From NCBI RefSeq assembly GCF_015776785.2, contig NZ_LFMD02000005.1:545465-609464 (forward strand): a stretch of 64,000 nucleotides of DNA. The letters run 5' to 3'. Under the pieces are notes generated by a model. That model ran no database searches. It saw nothing but the letters and a program-made list of their open reading frames with translations, and was not told where the DNA came from. This DNA is from Kitasatospora sp. SUK 42 (GTDB lineage Bacteria; Actinomycetota; Actinomycetes; Streptomycetales; Streptomycetaceae). A program made the translations under genes and the position numbers. Of this stretch, positions 18,872 to 28,092 are shown one piece after another (position 1 is the stretch's first letter; each line of letters opens with the position of its first letter).

Positions 18872-19624
18872 TCAGGCGGTCGGCGCGGTGGTCCTGGTGT
18901 TGCGGCGGCGGACGTAGACGGTGGCGAGGGCGGCGGCGATCACCGCTCCGCCGGAGGCGCCGGCGACGGTCGGGTTGATCATGGGGACGGAGGCGGCGGG
19001 CTGGGCCCCGCCGCACTGGGCGTGGCCTATGACGAGGTTGGCGCCGTTCAGGGACGGCAGCAGGGTGATGTGGACGGCGTTGACGGTCAGCACGCCGTTG
19101 GCGTCGGTGGTCTGCTCGTTGAGGACGATCGAGCCGACGAGGGGGATGTCGACCTTGGTGTTGGCGGGGGCGTTGGCCTGGAGGTTGGTCGGCAGGACGC
19201 CGACGGTGATCGTCCCGCCCGCGATCAGGCCGCTGCCGGTGGCCCCGGTGGGGGTGGCGGTGCAGGTCGAGTTGACGCCGTTCAGGGAGACCGAGGCGAC
19301 GCCGAGGTTGAGCCCGAGCTTGTCGACCGTCGCCGAGGCCGACGAGGTGCCGGCGGCCGGGTCCCCGGCGGTGGTCGCGGTGAGCACGGAAGTGGTGGCG
19401 ACCGGCCCCACGTTGAGGCCGACGAGGGTCTGCGTGCCGCCGGCCGGGTAGGTCGACTCGGGCGACGGGGCGACGGCGACCAGCCCGGCGAGGGCCTCCG
19501 TGGAGACGACGTAGGCGTCGGCCGTGGGGGCGGGGAGGGCCGCGAACGCCGGGGTGGCCGTGGCCAGGACGCCGGTGGCGAGCGTGGCGCCGGCCAGGAC
19601 ACGGATGCTGGTGCGAATGCTCAC
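18872..19624 (-). CDS. Choice-of-anchor P family surface protein
   Basis: 250 aa with an N-terminal signal peptide (IRTSIRVLAGATLATGVLAT, cleavage near AFA-AL, ~residue 29). The extracellular part is rich in Ala/Gly/Thr/Val, includes a single central Cys (NSTCTAT) and a late HAQCGG, and matches the choice-of-anchor P family in style. The C-terminus is a tripartite sorting-type tail: short Pro/Gly-rich stretch, hydrophobic helix (GGAVIAAALATVYV) and RRRN basic end. The GTG at 19624 is chosen for the signal peptide and the AAAGG site upstream. It lies last in the exosortase-glycosyltransferase operon, which makes it the likely processed or anchored substrate. Confidence 0.75.
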   Translation of the reverse strand: MSIRTSIRVLAGATLATGVLATATPAFAALPAPTADAYVVSTEALAGLVAVAPSPESTYPAGGTQTLVGLNVGPVATTSVLTATTAGDPAAGTSSASATVDKLGLNLGVASVSLNGVNSTCTATPTGATGSGLIAGGTITVGVLPTNLQANAPANTKVDIPLVGSIVLNEQTTDANGVLTVNAVHITLLPSLNGANLVIGHAQCGGAQPAASVPMINPTVAGASGGAVIAAALATVYVRRRNTRTTAPTA

Positions 19625-19727
19625 GTGGTGGGCCTTTCGTGTGTGGCAGGTTGAGGGTTGTGGGTCCACTCCGCCGACGGGCCGTGGCGTTCGGCCGCGG
19701 GCCCCGGCCGCGGAGAAGTCTCATCGG

Positions 19728-21089
19728 TCAGGCGGCGGCGATCTCCTGGGCGGCGGGCAGCGGCTCGGCCGTGCGCGCCGTCTTCTGCCAGGAGCCCTTG
19801 CGCCGCACGATCCGCCAGAAGGCGCGGACCGCGACGATGTAGGTGGTCGCGGCGTAGACCGCGAGCGCCAGGCCGTAGCCGAGCGCGGCCCGGCGGCTGA
19901 TCCCCGGTTCGCTGCGGCGCCGGTAGAGCGGCCCCCAGACGGCGAACTCGGCGACGCCGACGAGGAGGTAGAGCGCGATCAGCAGAGCACCGCCCTGGCG
20001 GAGGAAGGCGAGGACGAACTCCGGGTAGGCGACGATGTTGTAGGCGAAGGCGGCGATCGGAACGGCGTACACGATCAGGCCGATGACCTGGAGCCAGGGC
20101 TGGACCATGAAGTAGAGGACCTCCAGGAAGCCCATCGTGGTGAACTCGCGGGAGCTCCAGATCCGGCGCAGGTAGGGCGCGCACTGCATCGCGCCCTGGG
20201 CCCAGCGGACCCGCTGGGTGATCAACTGCCGTACGTTCCAGAGGGCTTCCTGGTCCACCCAGGCGGTCGTGGTGTAGCCGTTGCGCCAGCCGGCGAGCAT
20301 CATCCGCAGCCCGAGCTCGAAGTCCTCCAGCAGCGCCCTGCCCCACGGTTCGCCGTCGCCCCGCTCGATCGAGCGCAGTGCGCTGAGCCGGTTGGCCTGG
20401 CCGTTGCCGCCCACGTTGACCGTCCCGGTGTGCCGGCGGGTGATCTGGATGGCGGAGATCGGCCCGCGGAACTCGATGTCCTGCATCCGGGCCAGCAGCC
20501 GGGCGAAGCGGTTGGCGAGGCGGCCCCGGCCGGGCAGTGGCACGGCCACGTCGCGGTTGGACATCCGGACCTCGACCTGGACGGCGCCGATGGCCGGGTC
20601 GCCGAAGAACGACGGTCCGGCGAAGCAGTCCAGCATGCCGGGGGAGGGGCGTCCGTCGGCGTCCAGGACGGTCACGACGACCCGGTCGGCGTCGGTGTCC
20701 TCGGGCAGCCAGGCCTGGAGCGCCCGGTAGGCGGTGTTCAGGGCGTCGCCCTTGCCCGTCCGCGCCTGCGGCAGTCGCCGGCTGACGAGGTGGACGGGCC
20801 GGCCGGCGTCCATCCGGGCGCGCACCACCTCGGCCGTCCGGTCCTCGGAGTGGTCGTCGATGACCCAGACGCGGGCGTCGGGGAAGTGCCGGGCGAGGTA
20901 GTCGAGGGTGGTGCCGATCACGGCCTCCTCGTCCCGGCAGGGGACGAAGAAGTGCCAGCTGAACCGGGTCGGGTCGCCCGGGGTGTCCGGGCGGGCCCGC
21001 AGGAAGTTGCGCACGATCACGCCGACGTAGGCGAGGAAGCTGACCCCGAGGACGAAGGACAGGGATATGGAGACGTCGAGCAGGGTCAC
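19728..21089 (-). CDS. Cellulose-synthase-like family 2 glycosyltransferase
   Basis: 453 aa processive-type GT2. A first TM helix (residues 7-27) is followed by the cytosolic GT-A domain with DD at 78-79 (WVIDDHSEDRT), DAD at 143-145 (TVLDADGRP), LLEDFELGLRM (catalytic acid) and QRVRW (product-binding). Four or five C-terminal TM helices follow. It should polymerise a UDP-sugar and extrude the chain. GTG start at 21089 overlaps the exosortase stop (GTGA). Its placement between an exosortase-like gene and a surface protein parallels the exopolysaccharide linkage of exosortase loci in Gram-negatives. Confidence 0.85.
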   Translation of the reverse strand: MTLLDVSISLSFVLGVSFLAYVGVIVRNFLRARPDTPGDPTRFSWHFFVPCRDEEAVIGTTLDYLARHFPDARVWVIDDHSEDRTAEVVRARMDAGRPVHLVSRRLPQARTGKGDALNTAYRALQAWLPEDTDADRVVVTVLDADGRPSPGMLDCFAGPSFFGDPAIGAVQVEVRMSNRDVAVPLPGRGRLANRFARLLARMQDIEFRGPISAIQITRRHTGTVNVGGNGQANRLSALRSIERGDGEPWGRALLEDFELGLRMMLAGWRNGYTTTAWVDQEALWNVRQLITQRVRWAQGAMQCAPYLRRIWSSREFTTMGFLEVLYFMVQPWLQVIGLIVYAVPIAAFAYNIVAYPEFVLAFLRQGGALLIALYLLVGVAEFAVWGPLYRRRSEPGISRRAALGYGLALAVYAATTYIVAVRAFWRIVRRKGSWQKTARTAEPLPAAQEIAAA

Positions 21090-21733
21090 GGCGCACCGAC
21101 CTCCGCGTCGTGGGTGGACGCGTCGCGGGCGGACGTGTCGTGGGTGGACGTTCGGGTGATCAGGAAGAGGAAGAGCAGCAGGGCGATCACGGCGGCGGCC
21201 ATCATCAGCACCGAGCCGAACAGGACGTGCGTCCAGCCGAACCCCTCGTCGCCGTAACGGTTCTGCATGGCGACGATCAGCGTCAGGCGGCCCAGGTTGG
21301 CGGCGACGACCAGACCGGCCGCCAGGACGAAGCCCAGCAGCACCCGGGTCGGCCGGCGCGAGCCGAACAGCAGCAGGACGCCGGACAGCAGGGCGAGCGG
21401 GGCGATCAGCAGGGCGCTGCTGCACCCGGTGGTCAGTGCGATCCCGCGCCCGAACCCGCCGTCGCCGCCGGCGTAGAGCACGGGCGCGTCGGGGGAGGAG
21501 AGCAGCATGGTCCGCAGGCCGAGCGCGTGGGAGACGAACCACTGCGCCCCGGCCATCTCGCGGTAGCGGTAGTAGCGCTCGCCGACGACCAGGAACCCGC
21601 ACAGGCCCAGCAGCAGCGGCCCGGACACCCCGGCGAGCAGTCGGCCGGACAGCGGGGTGCGGCCGTGCTGCGGCAGGTGCGAGCGGGCCGGCCGGGAGGG
21701 CCGGGAGGGTTGCGGGTACACGTCTGCGGTCAC
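21086..21733 (-). CDS. Exosortase/archaeosortase-family membrane cysteine protease
   Basis: 215 aa, multi-TM protein with the exosortase catalytic set in order: Cys104 in ALTTGCSSALL, Arg149 in VVAANLGRLTLI, and His169 in GWTHVLFGSV, each inside or next to a helix. Exosortases cleave and transfer C-terminal sorting-signal proteins, analogous to sortases. The actinobacterial members, which I recall as exosortase P, pair with choice-of-anchor P substrates; the last gene of this operon is such a protein. A cytosolic ~30-aa basic leader and a His/Asp/Thr-rich tail flank the core. The GTG start follows AGGGGGA. Confidence 0.82.
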   Translation of the reverse strand: MTADVYPQPSRPSRPARSHLPQHGRTPLSGRLLAGVSGPLLLGLCGFLVVGERYYRYREMAGAQWFVSHALGLRTMLLSSPDAPVLYAGGDGGFGRGIALTTGCSSALLIAPLALLSGVLLLFGSRRPTRVLLGFVLAAGLVVAANLGRLTLIVAMQNRYGDEGFGWTHVLFGSVLMMAAAVIALLLFLFLITRTSTHDTSARDASTHDAEVGAP

Positions 21734-21883
21734 GAGGAATCCCCCTGGGGAAAGGCGGGTTGGCGGGACGGCGGGCGGCGGTCGGGCCCGTCCGGTCCGC
21801 GTGGTCTGTCAGGTCGTTCCGGTCCGCCCGGTCCGCCCGGACCGGTGGGAGGACCGGTGGGCGGACCGGCGCTCCGGGGCCGG

Positions 21884-22081
21884 CTACGCGTCGTCGCGGC
21901 GCCGGCCGGTCGGCTCGGAGCGGTCGGCGGCGAGCCGGCTGCGCCGGAGCAGGACGGCTCCCAGGACCACCAGGGCCGTCGCGGCCGCCGCCGCGAGGCC
22001 GAGGCCGGGTGAGCCGGTCGAGGCGAGTACACCGCCCCCGGCCGCCGCCGGGGGAAGGCCGCCGCCTATGGGTCCGTACAT
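21884..22081 (-). CDS. 65-aa LAxTG-tailed small surface protein
   Basis: Very short protein: a ~19-aa Gly/Pro/Ala leader (MYGPIGGGLPPAAAGGG), then LASTG at about residues 21-25, a 20-residue hydrophobic helix and an RRSR basic tail with a polar end. That is a complete LAxTG sortase signal, like the tails of Streptomyces long chaplins cut by class E sortases, but with no N-terminal signal peptide and almost no mature domain. The ATG at 22081 has GAGAGGAA upstream. First gene of the exosortase operon; 150 bp of GC-rich inverted-repeat sequence (GGTCCGCCC/GGGCGGACC copies, about 21820-21880) separates it from the exosortase gene. Function unknown. Confidence 0.65.
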   Translation of the reverse strand: MYGPIGGGLPPAAAGGGVLASTGSPGLGLAAAAATALVVLGAVLLRRSRLAADRSEPTGRRRDDA

Positions 22082-22471
22082 GGGCAGGTTCCTCTCGTTG
22101 CGACCGGGTCGTCCCGATCTGCGTTCTGGCAGCCGTATGGTGCTGTGCCGATCGGATGTTCGGATGGGCACGCCGCGCCCATTCGGGTGTAAATCACCCA
22201 TTTGCCTCAATCGGTCGCGCAGGAACGATGATCGGACGGGTGGTCGGCGACGGTGATCGCCGGTCAACCCCGCCTTCGGGAGGCGGGTTTGAGGGTCCGA
22301 AGGGTCGACCGGGTCGGCCGGCGGGTGGTCGCCTGCGGGCCGGACCAGGGCGTATTAGGCCATGAGGGTGACATTGGGTCGATGTATGGATCTTTCTTTC
22401 GAATCCGTCCATATCGTCTGCTGATACTTCCTCGGCACACCCCCTCCACCCCTCGCCCCCTTCGGAGCGTC
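22082..22471. promoter_or_regulatory. Divergent leader/promoter region with two inverted repeats
   Basis: A 390-bp gap between the LAxTG gene (minus) and the epimerase gene (plus). It is locally A/T-richer than its surroundings and carries GGGTG-TAAAT-CACCC (22185-22199) and a TATGGA...TCCATA pair (22385-22390 / 22408-22413) around a pyrimidine-rich TCTTTCTTTCG. Both are suitable as operators or leader hairpins. I could not match the ~180-nt leader of the LAxTG gene to a known riboswitch. Confidence 0.45.
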
Positions 22472-23644
22472 ATGTCCTCGACCGATGTCGCCCTGGTCTT
22501 CGGAACCCGGCCGGAGATCGTCAAACTCGCCGGAGTGGCCCGCCTCCTGGGACCGCAGGCCCGCGTCGTGTGGAGCGGCCAGCACTGGGACCCGGCCCTC
22601 ACCACCACCTTCTTCGCGCAGTACGGCCTGCCCCGCCCGCACCACCTGCTGAAGGGCGTCGGCGGCGAACCGCGCGGCCGGCAGATCGGCCGCATGGTCA
22701 GCGCGCTGAGCGACCACCTCGCGGCCCGCCCGCCGGCCGCCGTCGTCGTCCAGGGCGACACCAACACCGCCGCCGCCGGCGCGCTCGCGGCGCACTGCGC
22801 CGGCATACCCGTCGTCCACGTCGAGGCCGGCCTGCGCTCCTTCGACCCCGACATGCCCGAGGAGGCCAACCGCCGCCTCATCGCCCCCCTCGCCGACCTG
22901 CACTGCGCGCCCACCGCGACCGCGGCGGCGCACCTGCTGCGCGAGGGCGTCGAACCGGAGCGGGTGGTGATCACCGGGAACACCGTCGTCGAGGCGACCC
23001 TGGAGACCCTGCCCGCCGAGGCCGAGGCCCGCCGCATCGTCGCCGGGCACGGCGTCACCCCGGGCGGCTACGTGCTCGCCACCATCCACCGCCCCGAGAA
23101 CACCGACGACGCCGCGCGGCTCGCCCAGATCCTCGACCAACTCGCCGCCCTCGACCTGCCGGTGCTGCTGCCGCTGCACCCCCGGACCCAGGGCGCCGTC
23201 GACGGGTTCGGCCTGCGCGCCTCCGCCGCCCGGCTGCGCCAGATCGAGCCGCTGGACCACGCCGCCTTCCTCGCCCTGGCCCGGCACTGCCGCCTGCTGG
23301 TGTCGGACTCCGGCGGGATCCAGGAGGAGTGCACGGTGCTCAAGCGCCCGCTCGTGGTGGTGCGCAACTCCACCGAGCGCCCTGAGGCGGTCCAGGCCGG
23401 CTTCGCCCGCCTCGCCCGCCCGGGCCACCAACTCGCGCGGGCCCTGCGGGACTTGCTCGACGACCCGGCCGGCGCCGAACGGCTGGCCCGGCTGCCCTCC
23501 CCGTACGGCACCGGGCAGGCGAGCGCCGACATCGTCACCGCCGTGCGCAACCGCTACCTGGCCCGTGAACGGCCCTCCGTTCCGGGGCCCGACCGCGAGC
23601 TCGTGACGCTCGCGGCCGCGGCGGCCGAGCTGAGGCCCGTCTGA
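22472..23644 (+). CDS. wecB: UDP-N-acetylglucosamine 2-epimerase, non-hydrolysing
   Basis: 390 aa, GT-B-like fold converting UDP-GlcNAc to UDP-ManNAc for cell-wall glycopolymers. It begins [20 protein letters not shown] and contains [38 protein letters not shown] (substrate/allosteric region), [11 protein letters not shown], and [20 protein letters not shown] (UDP-binding). The ATG at 22472 follows GGAG at 4-5 bases. It is divergent from the exosortase-glycosyltransferase operon, so it may feed that glycan, but WecB genes also stand alone for teichoic-type polymers. Confidence 0.92.
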   Translation: MSSTDVALVFGTRPEIVKLAGVARLLGPQARVVWSGQHWDPALTTTFFAQYGLPRPHHLLKGVGGEPRGRQIGRMVSALSDHLAARPPAAVVVQGDTNTAAAGALAAHCAGIPVVHVEAGLRSFDPDMPEEANRRLIAPLADLHCAPTATAAAHLLREGVEPERVVITGNTVVEATLETLPAEAEARRIVAGHGVTPGGYVLATIHRPENTDDAARLAQILDQLAALDLPVLLPLHPRTQGAVDGFGLRASAARLRQIEPLDHAAFLALARHCRLLVSDSGGIQEECTVLKRPLVVVRNSTERPEAVQAGFARLARPGHQLARALRDLLDDPAGAERLARLPSPYGTGQASADIVTAVRNRYLARERPSVPGPDRELVTLAAAAAELRPV

Positions 23645-23739
23645 CGGCTCCCGGCGGCCGCGCGCCCCGGGCTTGCCCCCGGGCCGCCCCCGGGACGAGG
23701 CTGGAGGGAGGACGGAAACGGGCGCGGGAGGCGTCACTC

Positions 23740-24195
23740 GTGGACGGACGCGAGTCCGCGGGCCGGACCGGCAGCGGCCACCGGAGCGTGCCGCACACGG
23801 CGGACCTGCGGGTGGAGGCGTGGGCGCCGACGGCCGAGGGCTGCATCGGCGAGCTGGTGCACGCCGTCGTCGGCAGCTTCGCCGAACTCGGCGGCGCCCG
23901 GATCGTCGGCGAACGCGCCTGCACCGTGCTCGCGGTGAGCGACCCGGACCTGCTGGCCGGGGTGCTGGAGGAGGTCATCTACCGGATGGACGCCGACGGC
24001 GAACTGCCCGCCGCGCTCGCCCTCGGCCCGATCCGCGGCCTGGACGGCGCCCGGAGCATCGAGGTGCGCTTCCGGATGGCCGACGCCGCCACCGCCGCGC
24101 TGGTCGGCGCCGTCCCGAAGGCCGTCTCCCTGCAGGGCCTGGAGCTGGCCGCCGGGCCGGACGGCTGGACCTGCGCGGCCACCGTGGACGTCTGA
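23740..24195 (+). CDS. Archease, RtcB activator
   Basis: 151 aa archease: [20 protein letters not shown] with the conserved His-Thr-Ala-Asp at the N-terminus, a central acidic [12 protein letters not shown] segment and a C-terminal aspartate (TVDV), the positions that bind metal in this family. Archease speeds guanylylation of RtcB and lets it turn over. The gene is 35 bp upstream of rtcB on the same strand, confirming the partnership. GTG start with GGAGG seven bases upstream. A short Ser/Gly leader precedes the core. Confidence 0.9.
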   Translation: MDGRESAGRTGSGHRSVPHTADLRVEAWAPTAEGCIGELVHAVVGSFAELGGARIVGERACTVLAVSDPDLLAGVLEEVIYRMDADGELPAALALGPIRGLDGARSIEVRFRMADAATAALVGAVPKAVSLQGLELAAGPDGWTCAATVDV

Positions 24196-24230
24196 GCCGT
24201 GGACCTTCGAGCGCGCGCGACGGGAGCGGG

Positions 24231-25667
24231 GTGAGCGAGGTGGAGATCGCACTGACCGAGGCGGGCCGTCACCGCTGGCGGATCGAGCCGCACCCGCCGA
24301 TGCGGGTGCCGGGCGTGGTCTTCGCGAACGACGCGCTGCTGCCGCAGGCCGCCGGGGACCGCGCGCTGGAGCAGGTGGCGAACGTGGCGACGCTGCCCGG
24401 GATCGTCCGGGCCTCGTACGCGATGCCCGACGTGCACTGGGGCTACGGCTTCCCGATCGGCGGGGTCGCCGCCACCGACGTCGAACAGGGCGGGGTGGTC
24501 TCGCCCGGCGGCGTCGGCTTCGACATCTCCTGCGGGGTCCGGCTGCTGGCCGCCGGGGTCGGCCGGGACGAACTCGACGCCGAACGCCTGCGCCGGCTGA
24601 TGGACCTGCTGGACCGCACCGTCCCGCGCGGTCTCGGCCGCGGCGGACTGTGGCACCTCGCCGGGCCGGAGGAGCTGGACGACCTGCTGCTCGGCGGCGC
24701 CCGCTACGCCGTCGAGCACGGTCACGGCGTGCCGCGCGACCTCGAACGCTGCGAGGACCGGGGCGTCCTGGCGGGCGCGGCCCCCGGAGAGGTGAGCACC
24801 CGGGCCGTCGAACGCGGACTGCAGCAGGTCGGCAGCCTCGGCTCGGCCAACCACTTCCTGGAGGTGCAGGCCGTCGACCGGGTGCACGACCCGGAGACGG
24901 CGGCCGCCTTCGGCCTGCGGCCCGGCCAGGTCTGCGTCATGATCCACTGCGGCTCGCGCGGCCTCGGCCACCAGATCTGCACCGACCACGTTCGCGCCAT
25001 GGACCGCGAGCTGCACCGCTACCGGATCGAGCTCCCGGACCGCCAGCTCGCCTGCACCCCGGTGGACTCCCCGCGCGGCCGCGCCTACCTGGGTGCCATG
25101 ACCGCCGCCGCCAACTACGGGCGGGCCAACCGGCAGCTGCTCTCCGAAGCCGCCCGCCGGGCCTTCGCCACCGCCCTCGGCGTCGGGCTGGAGCTGGTCT
25201 ACGACGTGTCGCACAACCTCGCCAAGCTGGAGACCCACGAGGTGGACGGCGTGGCCCGGAGGCTGTGCGTCCACCGCAAGGGCGCCACCCGGGCCCTGCC
25301 GCCCGGCGACCCCGACCTGCCCGCCGACCTCGCCGAGGCCGGGCAGCCGGTGCTGGTGCCGGGCACGATGGGCACCGCCTCGTACGTCATGGTCGGGCTG
25401 CCCGGCAACGAGGCGTTCAGCTCCGCCTGCCACGGCGCCGGGCGGGTCTGGAGCCGCCACCAGGCACTGCGGATGGTGCGCGGCGAGCGGCTCAGGGCCG
25501 AGCTGGAGGCGCACGGCATCGCCGTCCGCCCCGCCTCGATGCGGGCCCTGGCCGAGGAGACGCCCCAGGCGTACAAGGACGTGGACGCGGTGGCCGCCGT
25601 CACCGAGGCCGCCGGCCTGGCCCGGCAGGTCGCCCGGCTGGTGCCGCTGGGCGTGTGCAAGGGGTGA
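24231..25667 (+). CDS. rtcB: RNA-splicing ligase RtcB
   Basis: 478 aa; joins RNA 3'-phosphate or 2',3'-cyclic phosphate ends to 5'-OH ends using GTP and Mn2+. Metal and nucleotide ligands are visible: [25 protein letters not shown] (metal Cys ~101), [29 protein letters not shown] and the guanylylated His in [13 protein letters not shown]. The GTG at 24231 (or 24240) starts the family region. In bacteria RtcB-archease repairs tRNA or rRNA after ribonuclease or stress cleavage. No regulator such as RtcR or toxin gene is adjacent. Confidence 0.95.
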   Translation: MSEVEIALTEAGRHRWRIEPHPPMRVPGVVFANDALLPQAAGDRALEQVANVATLPGIVRASYAMPDVHWGYGFPIGGVAATDVEQGGVVSPGGVGFDISCGVRLLAAGVGRDELDAERLRRLMDLLDRTVPRGLGRGGLWHLAGPEELDDLLLGGARYAVEHGHGVPRDLERCEDRGVLAGAAPGEVSTRAVERGLQQVGSLGSANHFLEVQAVDRVHDPETAAAFGLRPGQVCVMIHCGSRGLGHQICTDHVRAMDRELHRYRIELPDRQLACTPVDSPRGRAYLGAMTAAANYGRANRQLLSEAARRAFATALGVGLELVYDVSHNLAKLETHEVDGVARRLCVHRKGATRALPPGDPDLPADLAEAGQPVLVPGTMGTASYVMVGLPGNEAFSSACHGAGRVWSRHQALRMVRGERLRAELEAHGIAVRPASMRALAEETPQAYKDVDAVAAVTEAAGLARQVARLVPLGVCKG

Positions 25668-25757
25668 GCCGGCCCGGCCCGCCGGATGGCCTCGGGGCTG
25701 TGGGCTCGGCGGAATCGGGCGCTTCGAGAAGGCGGTGCCGCGCCGCAGCTCCTGAGG

Positions 25758-25789
25758 TTCCGGGCCGCTCCCGTTCCGGGCCGCTCCCG
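25758..25789. repeat. Two perfect tandem 16-bp copies
   Basis: TTCCGGGCCGCTCCCG occurs at 25758-25773 and immediately again at 25774-25789, in the gap between the convergent rtcB and carboxylesterase genes. Probably replication slippage. Confidence 0.8.
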
Positions 25790-25798
25790 CCGCCTGCG

Positions 25799-27289
25799 TC
25801 ACACGAGGTCGAAGGCGGCGGGGGTGCGCCCCGTCCAGATCCGGCGGGAGGCCTGCTCGGGGTAGCGGACGGTCTCCGAGCGGGCGTCGAACACCCGGGT
25901 GAGCTGCCGGTCCGGCTCGAAGGCGGCCCACCCGGGGTCGCCGGTGGCGACGAACCGGATCCAGGCCTGTTGCAGCTCGGCGGAGACCTGGACGGCCTCC
26001 GGGCCGGGCGGGTCGCCGAGGAAGTGCCGGGCCATCGGGCTGTCCAGGGTGCCGAAGGCCAGCGGAACGTCCAGGCCGTGGCAGGCGCCGAACACCCCGC
26101 CCGCGGCGGGGGCCGGGAAGGCCAGCTCGAAGAGGTGGGAGGTGCCGCCGGCGGCGGTGTTGCCCTCGGCCAGGTGGAGCGAGGGCATCCGGAACAGGGC
26201 GTCGGAGCCGACCGCTTCGAGCAGTTCCCCGGGCGTGGCGCCGGGGAGGGCGGCGCGGTAGGCGTCCGGGCCGTCCGGTCGCGGGGCGAGCTGGTCCAGG
26301 GCGGTGCGGGCCTCCTCCTCCGTGAAGGTGCCGTGCCGGCCGCTGAGCACGCTGAACAGCCGGAACTCGTCGCGGGTGTGGCCGACGAGCAGGGCGGTCC
26401 CGGCGGCCCGGCCGGCGGCCAGGGCGGCCCAGGGCTCCTCGGTCAGCACCTCGCCGTCGACGACCGGAACGGTGGCGACGCCGGTCTGGGCGAGCCGCCC
26501 CCAGCGCTCCAGGTGCTCCGGGAGTGCGGTGCCGAGGTCGGTGACCGCGGCCGCCAGGCGCCAGGGGTCCACCTCGGCGAGGGCGGTGGTGGTGGGGGCC
26601 GTGCCGAGCCGCTTCGCCAGCTCGGCGGTGACCTCGGCGGCCAGTGCGGGGGTGCAGAGGTTGCCCCCGACGGTGTGGGCGATGGCACGGTGGAACAGGC
26701 CGCGTGCCCGGTCCATGGTCAACAGCGCGGCGACCGATGCGGCGCCGGCGGACTGGCCGGCGACGGTCACCCGGTCGGGGTCGCCGCCGAAGCCGGTGAT
26801 GTTGTGCCGCACCCACTCCAGGGCCGCGATCTGGTCGAGGAAGGCGCGGTTGGCGGGGGCGCCGGGGAGCAACGCGAAACCCTCCGCGCCGACCCGGTAG
26901 TTGACGCTCACCACGACCATCCCGGCCCGGGCCAGCCCGACCGGGTCGTACAGCGGGTCGCCCGCGGTGCCCGAGATGAACGCGCCGCCGTGGATCCAGA
27001 CCAGCACCGGCAGTCCGGCCGCGCCCGGATCCGGGGTGCAGACGTTGAGGGTGAGCCAGTCGGTGCCCTGGGTCGGCTCGGCGGGCAGCGGCCCGGACTG
27101 CGGGACGACGGGGCCGAACTCGAAGGCCTCGCGGACGCCGTCCCAGGGCTCGGGCGGGGCGGGGGCGGCGAAGCGGAGCGCTCCGACCGGCGGTCGGCCG
27201 TACGGGATGCCGCGGAACACCGCGAGTCCCCGGTCCAGGAAGCCGCGGACGGTTCCCTCGGTGGTGGGGGCGACGGGCTGGACGAGCAT
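25799..27289 (-). CDS. Type-B carboxylesterase
   Basis: 496 aa alpha/beta-hydrolase of the carboxylesterase/para-nitrobenzyl esterase family. Family marks are FRGIPYGRPPVGALRF, DWLTLNVCTPD, the oxyanion hole PVLVWIHGGAFISGT, the nucleophile elbow VTVAGQSAGAASV, and the late His in GACHGLDVPLAFG. The catalytic Glu is probably in VGHTRDEFRLF. No signal peptide, so cytosolic. It is divergent from a TetR gene across 100 bp (27290-27389), which suggests substrate-inducible control of ester hydrolysis. Confidence 0.92.
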   Translation of the reverse strand: MLVQPVAPTTEGTVRGFLDRGLAVFRGIPYGRPPVGALRFAAPAPPEPWDGVREAFEFGPVVPQSGPLPAEPTQGTDWLTLNVCTPDPGAAGLPVLVWIHGGAFISGTAGDPLYDPVGLARAGMVVVSVNYRVGAEGFALLPGAPANRAFLDQIAALEWVRHNITGFGGDPDRVTVAGQSAGAASVAALLTMDRARGLFHRAIAHTVGGNLCTPALAAEVTAELAKRLGTAPTTTALAEVDPWRLAAAVTDLGTALPEHLERWGRLAQTGVATVPVVDGEVLTEEPWAALAAGRAAGTALLVGHTRDEFRLFSVLSGRHGTFTEEEARTALDQLAPRPDGPDAYRAALPGATPGELLEAVGSDALFRMPSLHLAEGNTAAGGTSHLFELAFPAPAAGGVFGACHGLDVPLAFGTLDSPMARHFLGDPPGPEAVQVSAELQQAWIRFVATGDPGWAAFEPDRQLTRVFDARSETVRYPEQASRRIWTGRTPAAFDLV

Positions 27290-27389
27290 GTGGACACTCC
27301 CTCCCTCGGAATGCCATCAGCGTTATCGGTCAGCTGTATTATGTCAAGCGTATGGGAAAGGTTCGAGGAGTCTTCGAGGAGCGCCGGGC

Positions 27390-28031
27390 ATGCCCAAGCA
27401 GGTGGACCACCAGGAGCGCCGCGAGACCATCGCCCGGGCGCTGTGGCGGGTGGTGGAGCAGCGCGGCACCACGCACCTGACCCTGCGCGAGGTCGCCCGG
27501 GAGGCGGGCATCTCGCTCGGGCAGTTGCAGCACTACTTCGGCTCCCGGGCGGAGCTGCTCGGCTTCGCCACGGACCTCGCCGGGGAGCAGAGCGCGCTGC
27601 GGGTCGGCCGGGCGCTGGCGGGGCTCGGCGAGCGGCCGCACCCGCGCGCGGTGCTGCGGGCGATGCTCGTCGAGCTGCTGCCGCTGCACGTCGACTCCCG
27701 CACCACCAGCCGGATGAGCGCCGCCTACGTGCTGGAGGCGCTGCACGACGAGGAGGTCCGCGAGCGGGCACGGGGGGCGCTGTCGCGGGGGCGGGCGATG
27801 GTGGAGCAGGTCGTCCGGCAGGCGAGCGCCGACGGGCTGATCGCGGCCGACCGCGACCCGGTGGTGGAGACCGACCTGCTGCTCGCGCTCACCGGGTTCA
27901 CCACGCTGCTGGAGCTGGGCGTGGTCGAGCCGGCCGCCGCGCTCACGGCCGTCGACCGGCACCTGGACCGGCTGTTCGAGGTGGCGGGCCGGTCTGCGGG
28001 TGAGGCGGAGGGCGGGTCCTCGGGCCGGTGA
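27390..28031 (+). CDS. TetR-family regulator
   Basis: 213 aa. The HTH is at residues ~8-55: RRETIARALWRVVEQRG, LTLREVAREAGISLGQLQHYF. The C-terminal ligand domain resembles the TetR_C_6 type (BetI-like). ATG at 27390 is chosen over a far upstream open frame that is antisense to the esterase gene. A/T-rich sequence in the shared 27290-27389 gap (TTATCGGTCAGCTGTATTATG) is a plausible operator-promoter. It probably represses the divergent carboxylesterase gene. Confidence 0.88.
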   Translation: MPKQVDHQERRETIARALWRVVEQRGTTHLTLREVAREAGISLGQLQHYFGSRAELLGFATDLAGEQSALRVGRALAGLGERPHPRAVLRAMLVELLPLHVDSRTTSRMSAAYVLEALHDEEVRERARGALSRGRAMVEQVVRQASADGLIAADRDPVVETDLLLALTGFTTLLELGVVEPAAALTAVDRHLDRLFEVAGRSAGEAEGGSSGR

Positions 28032-28092
28032 CGGCGTGGCAGGCTGACCGGGTAGCACCGCAGCCCGCGACCAGGAGTACCAGGAGCACCAC

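Noticed and set aside
22082-22270. c-di-AMP or c-di-GMP riboswitch upstream of the LAxTG gene
   Set aside because: I could not align the conserved core sequences of either class; only generic hairpins are visible.
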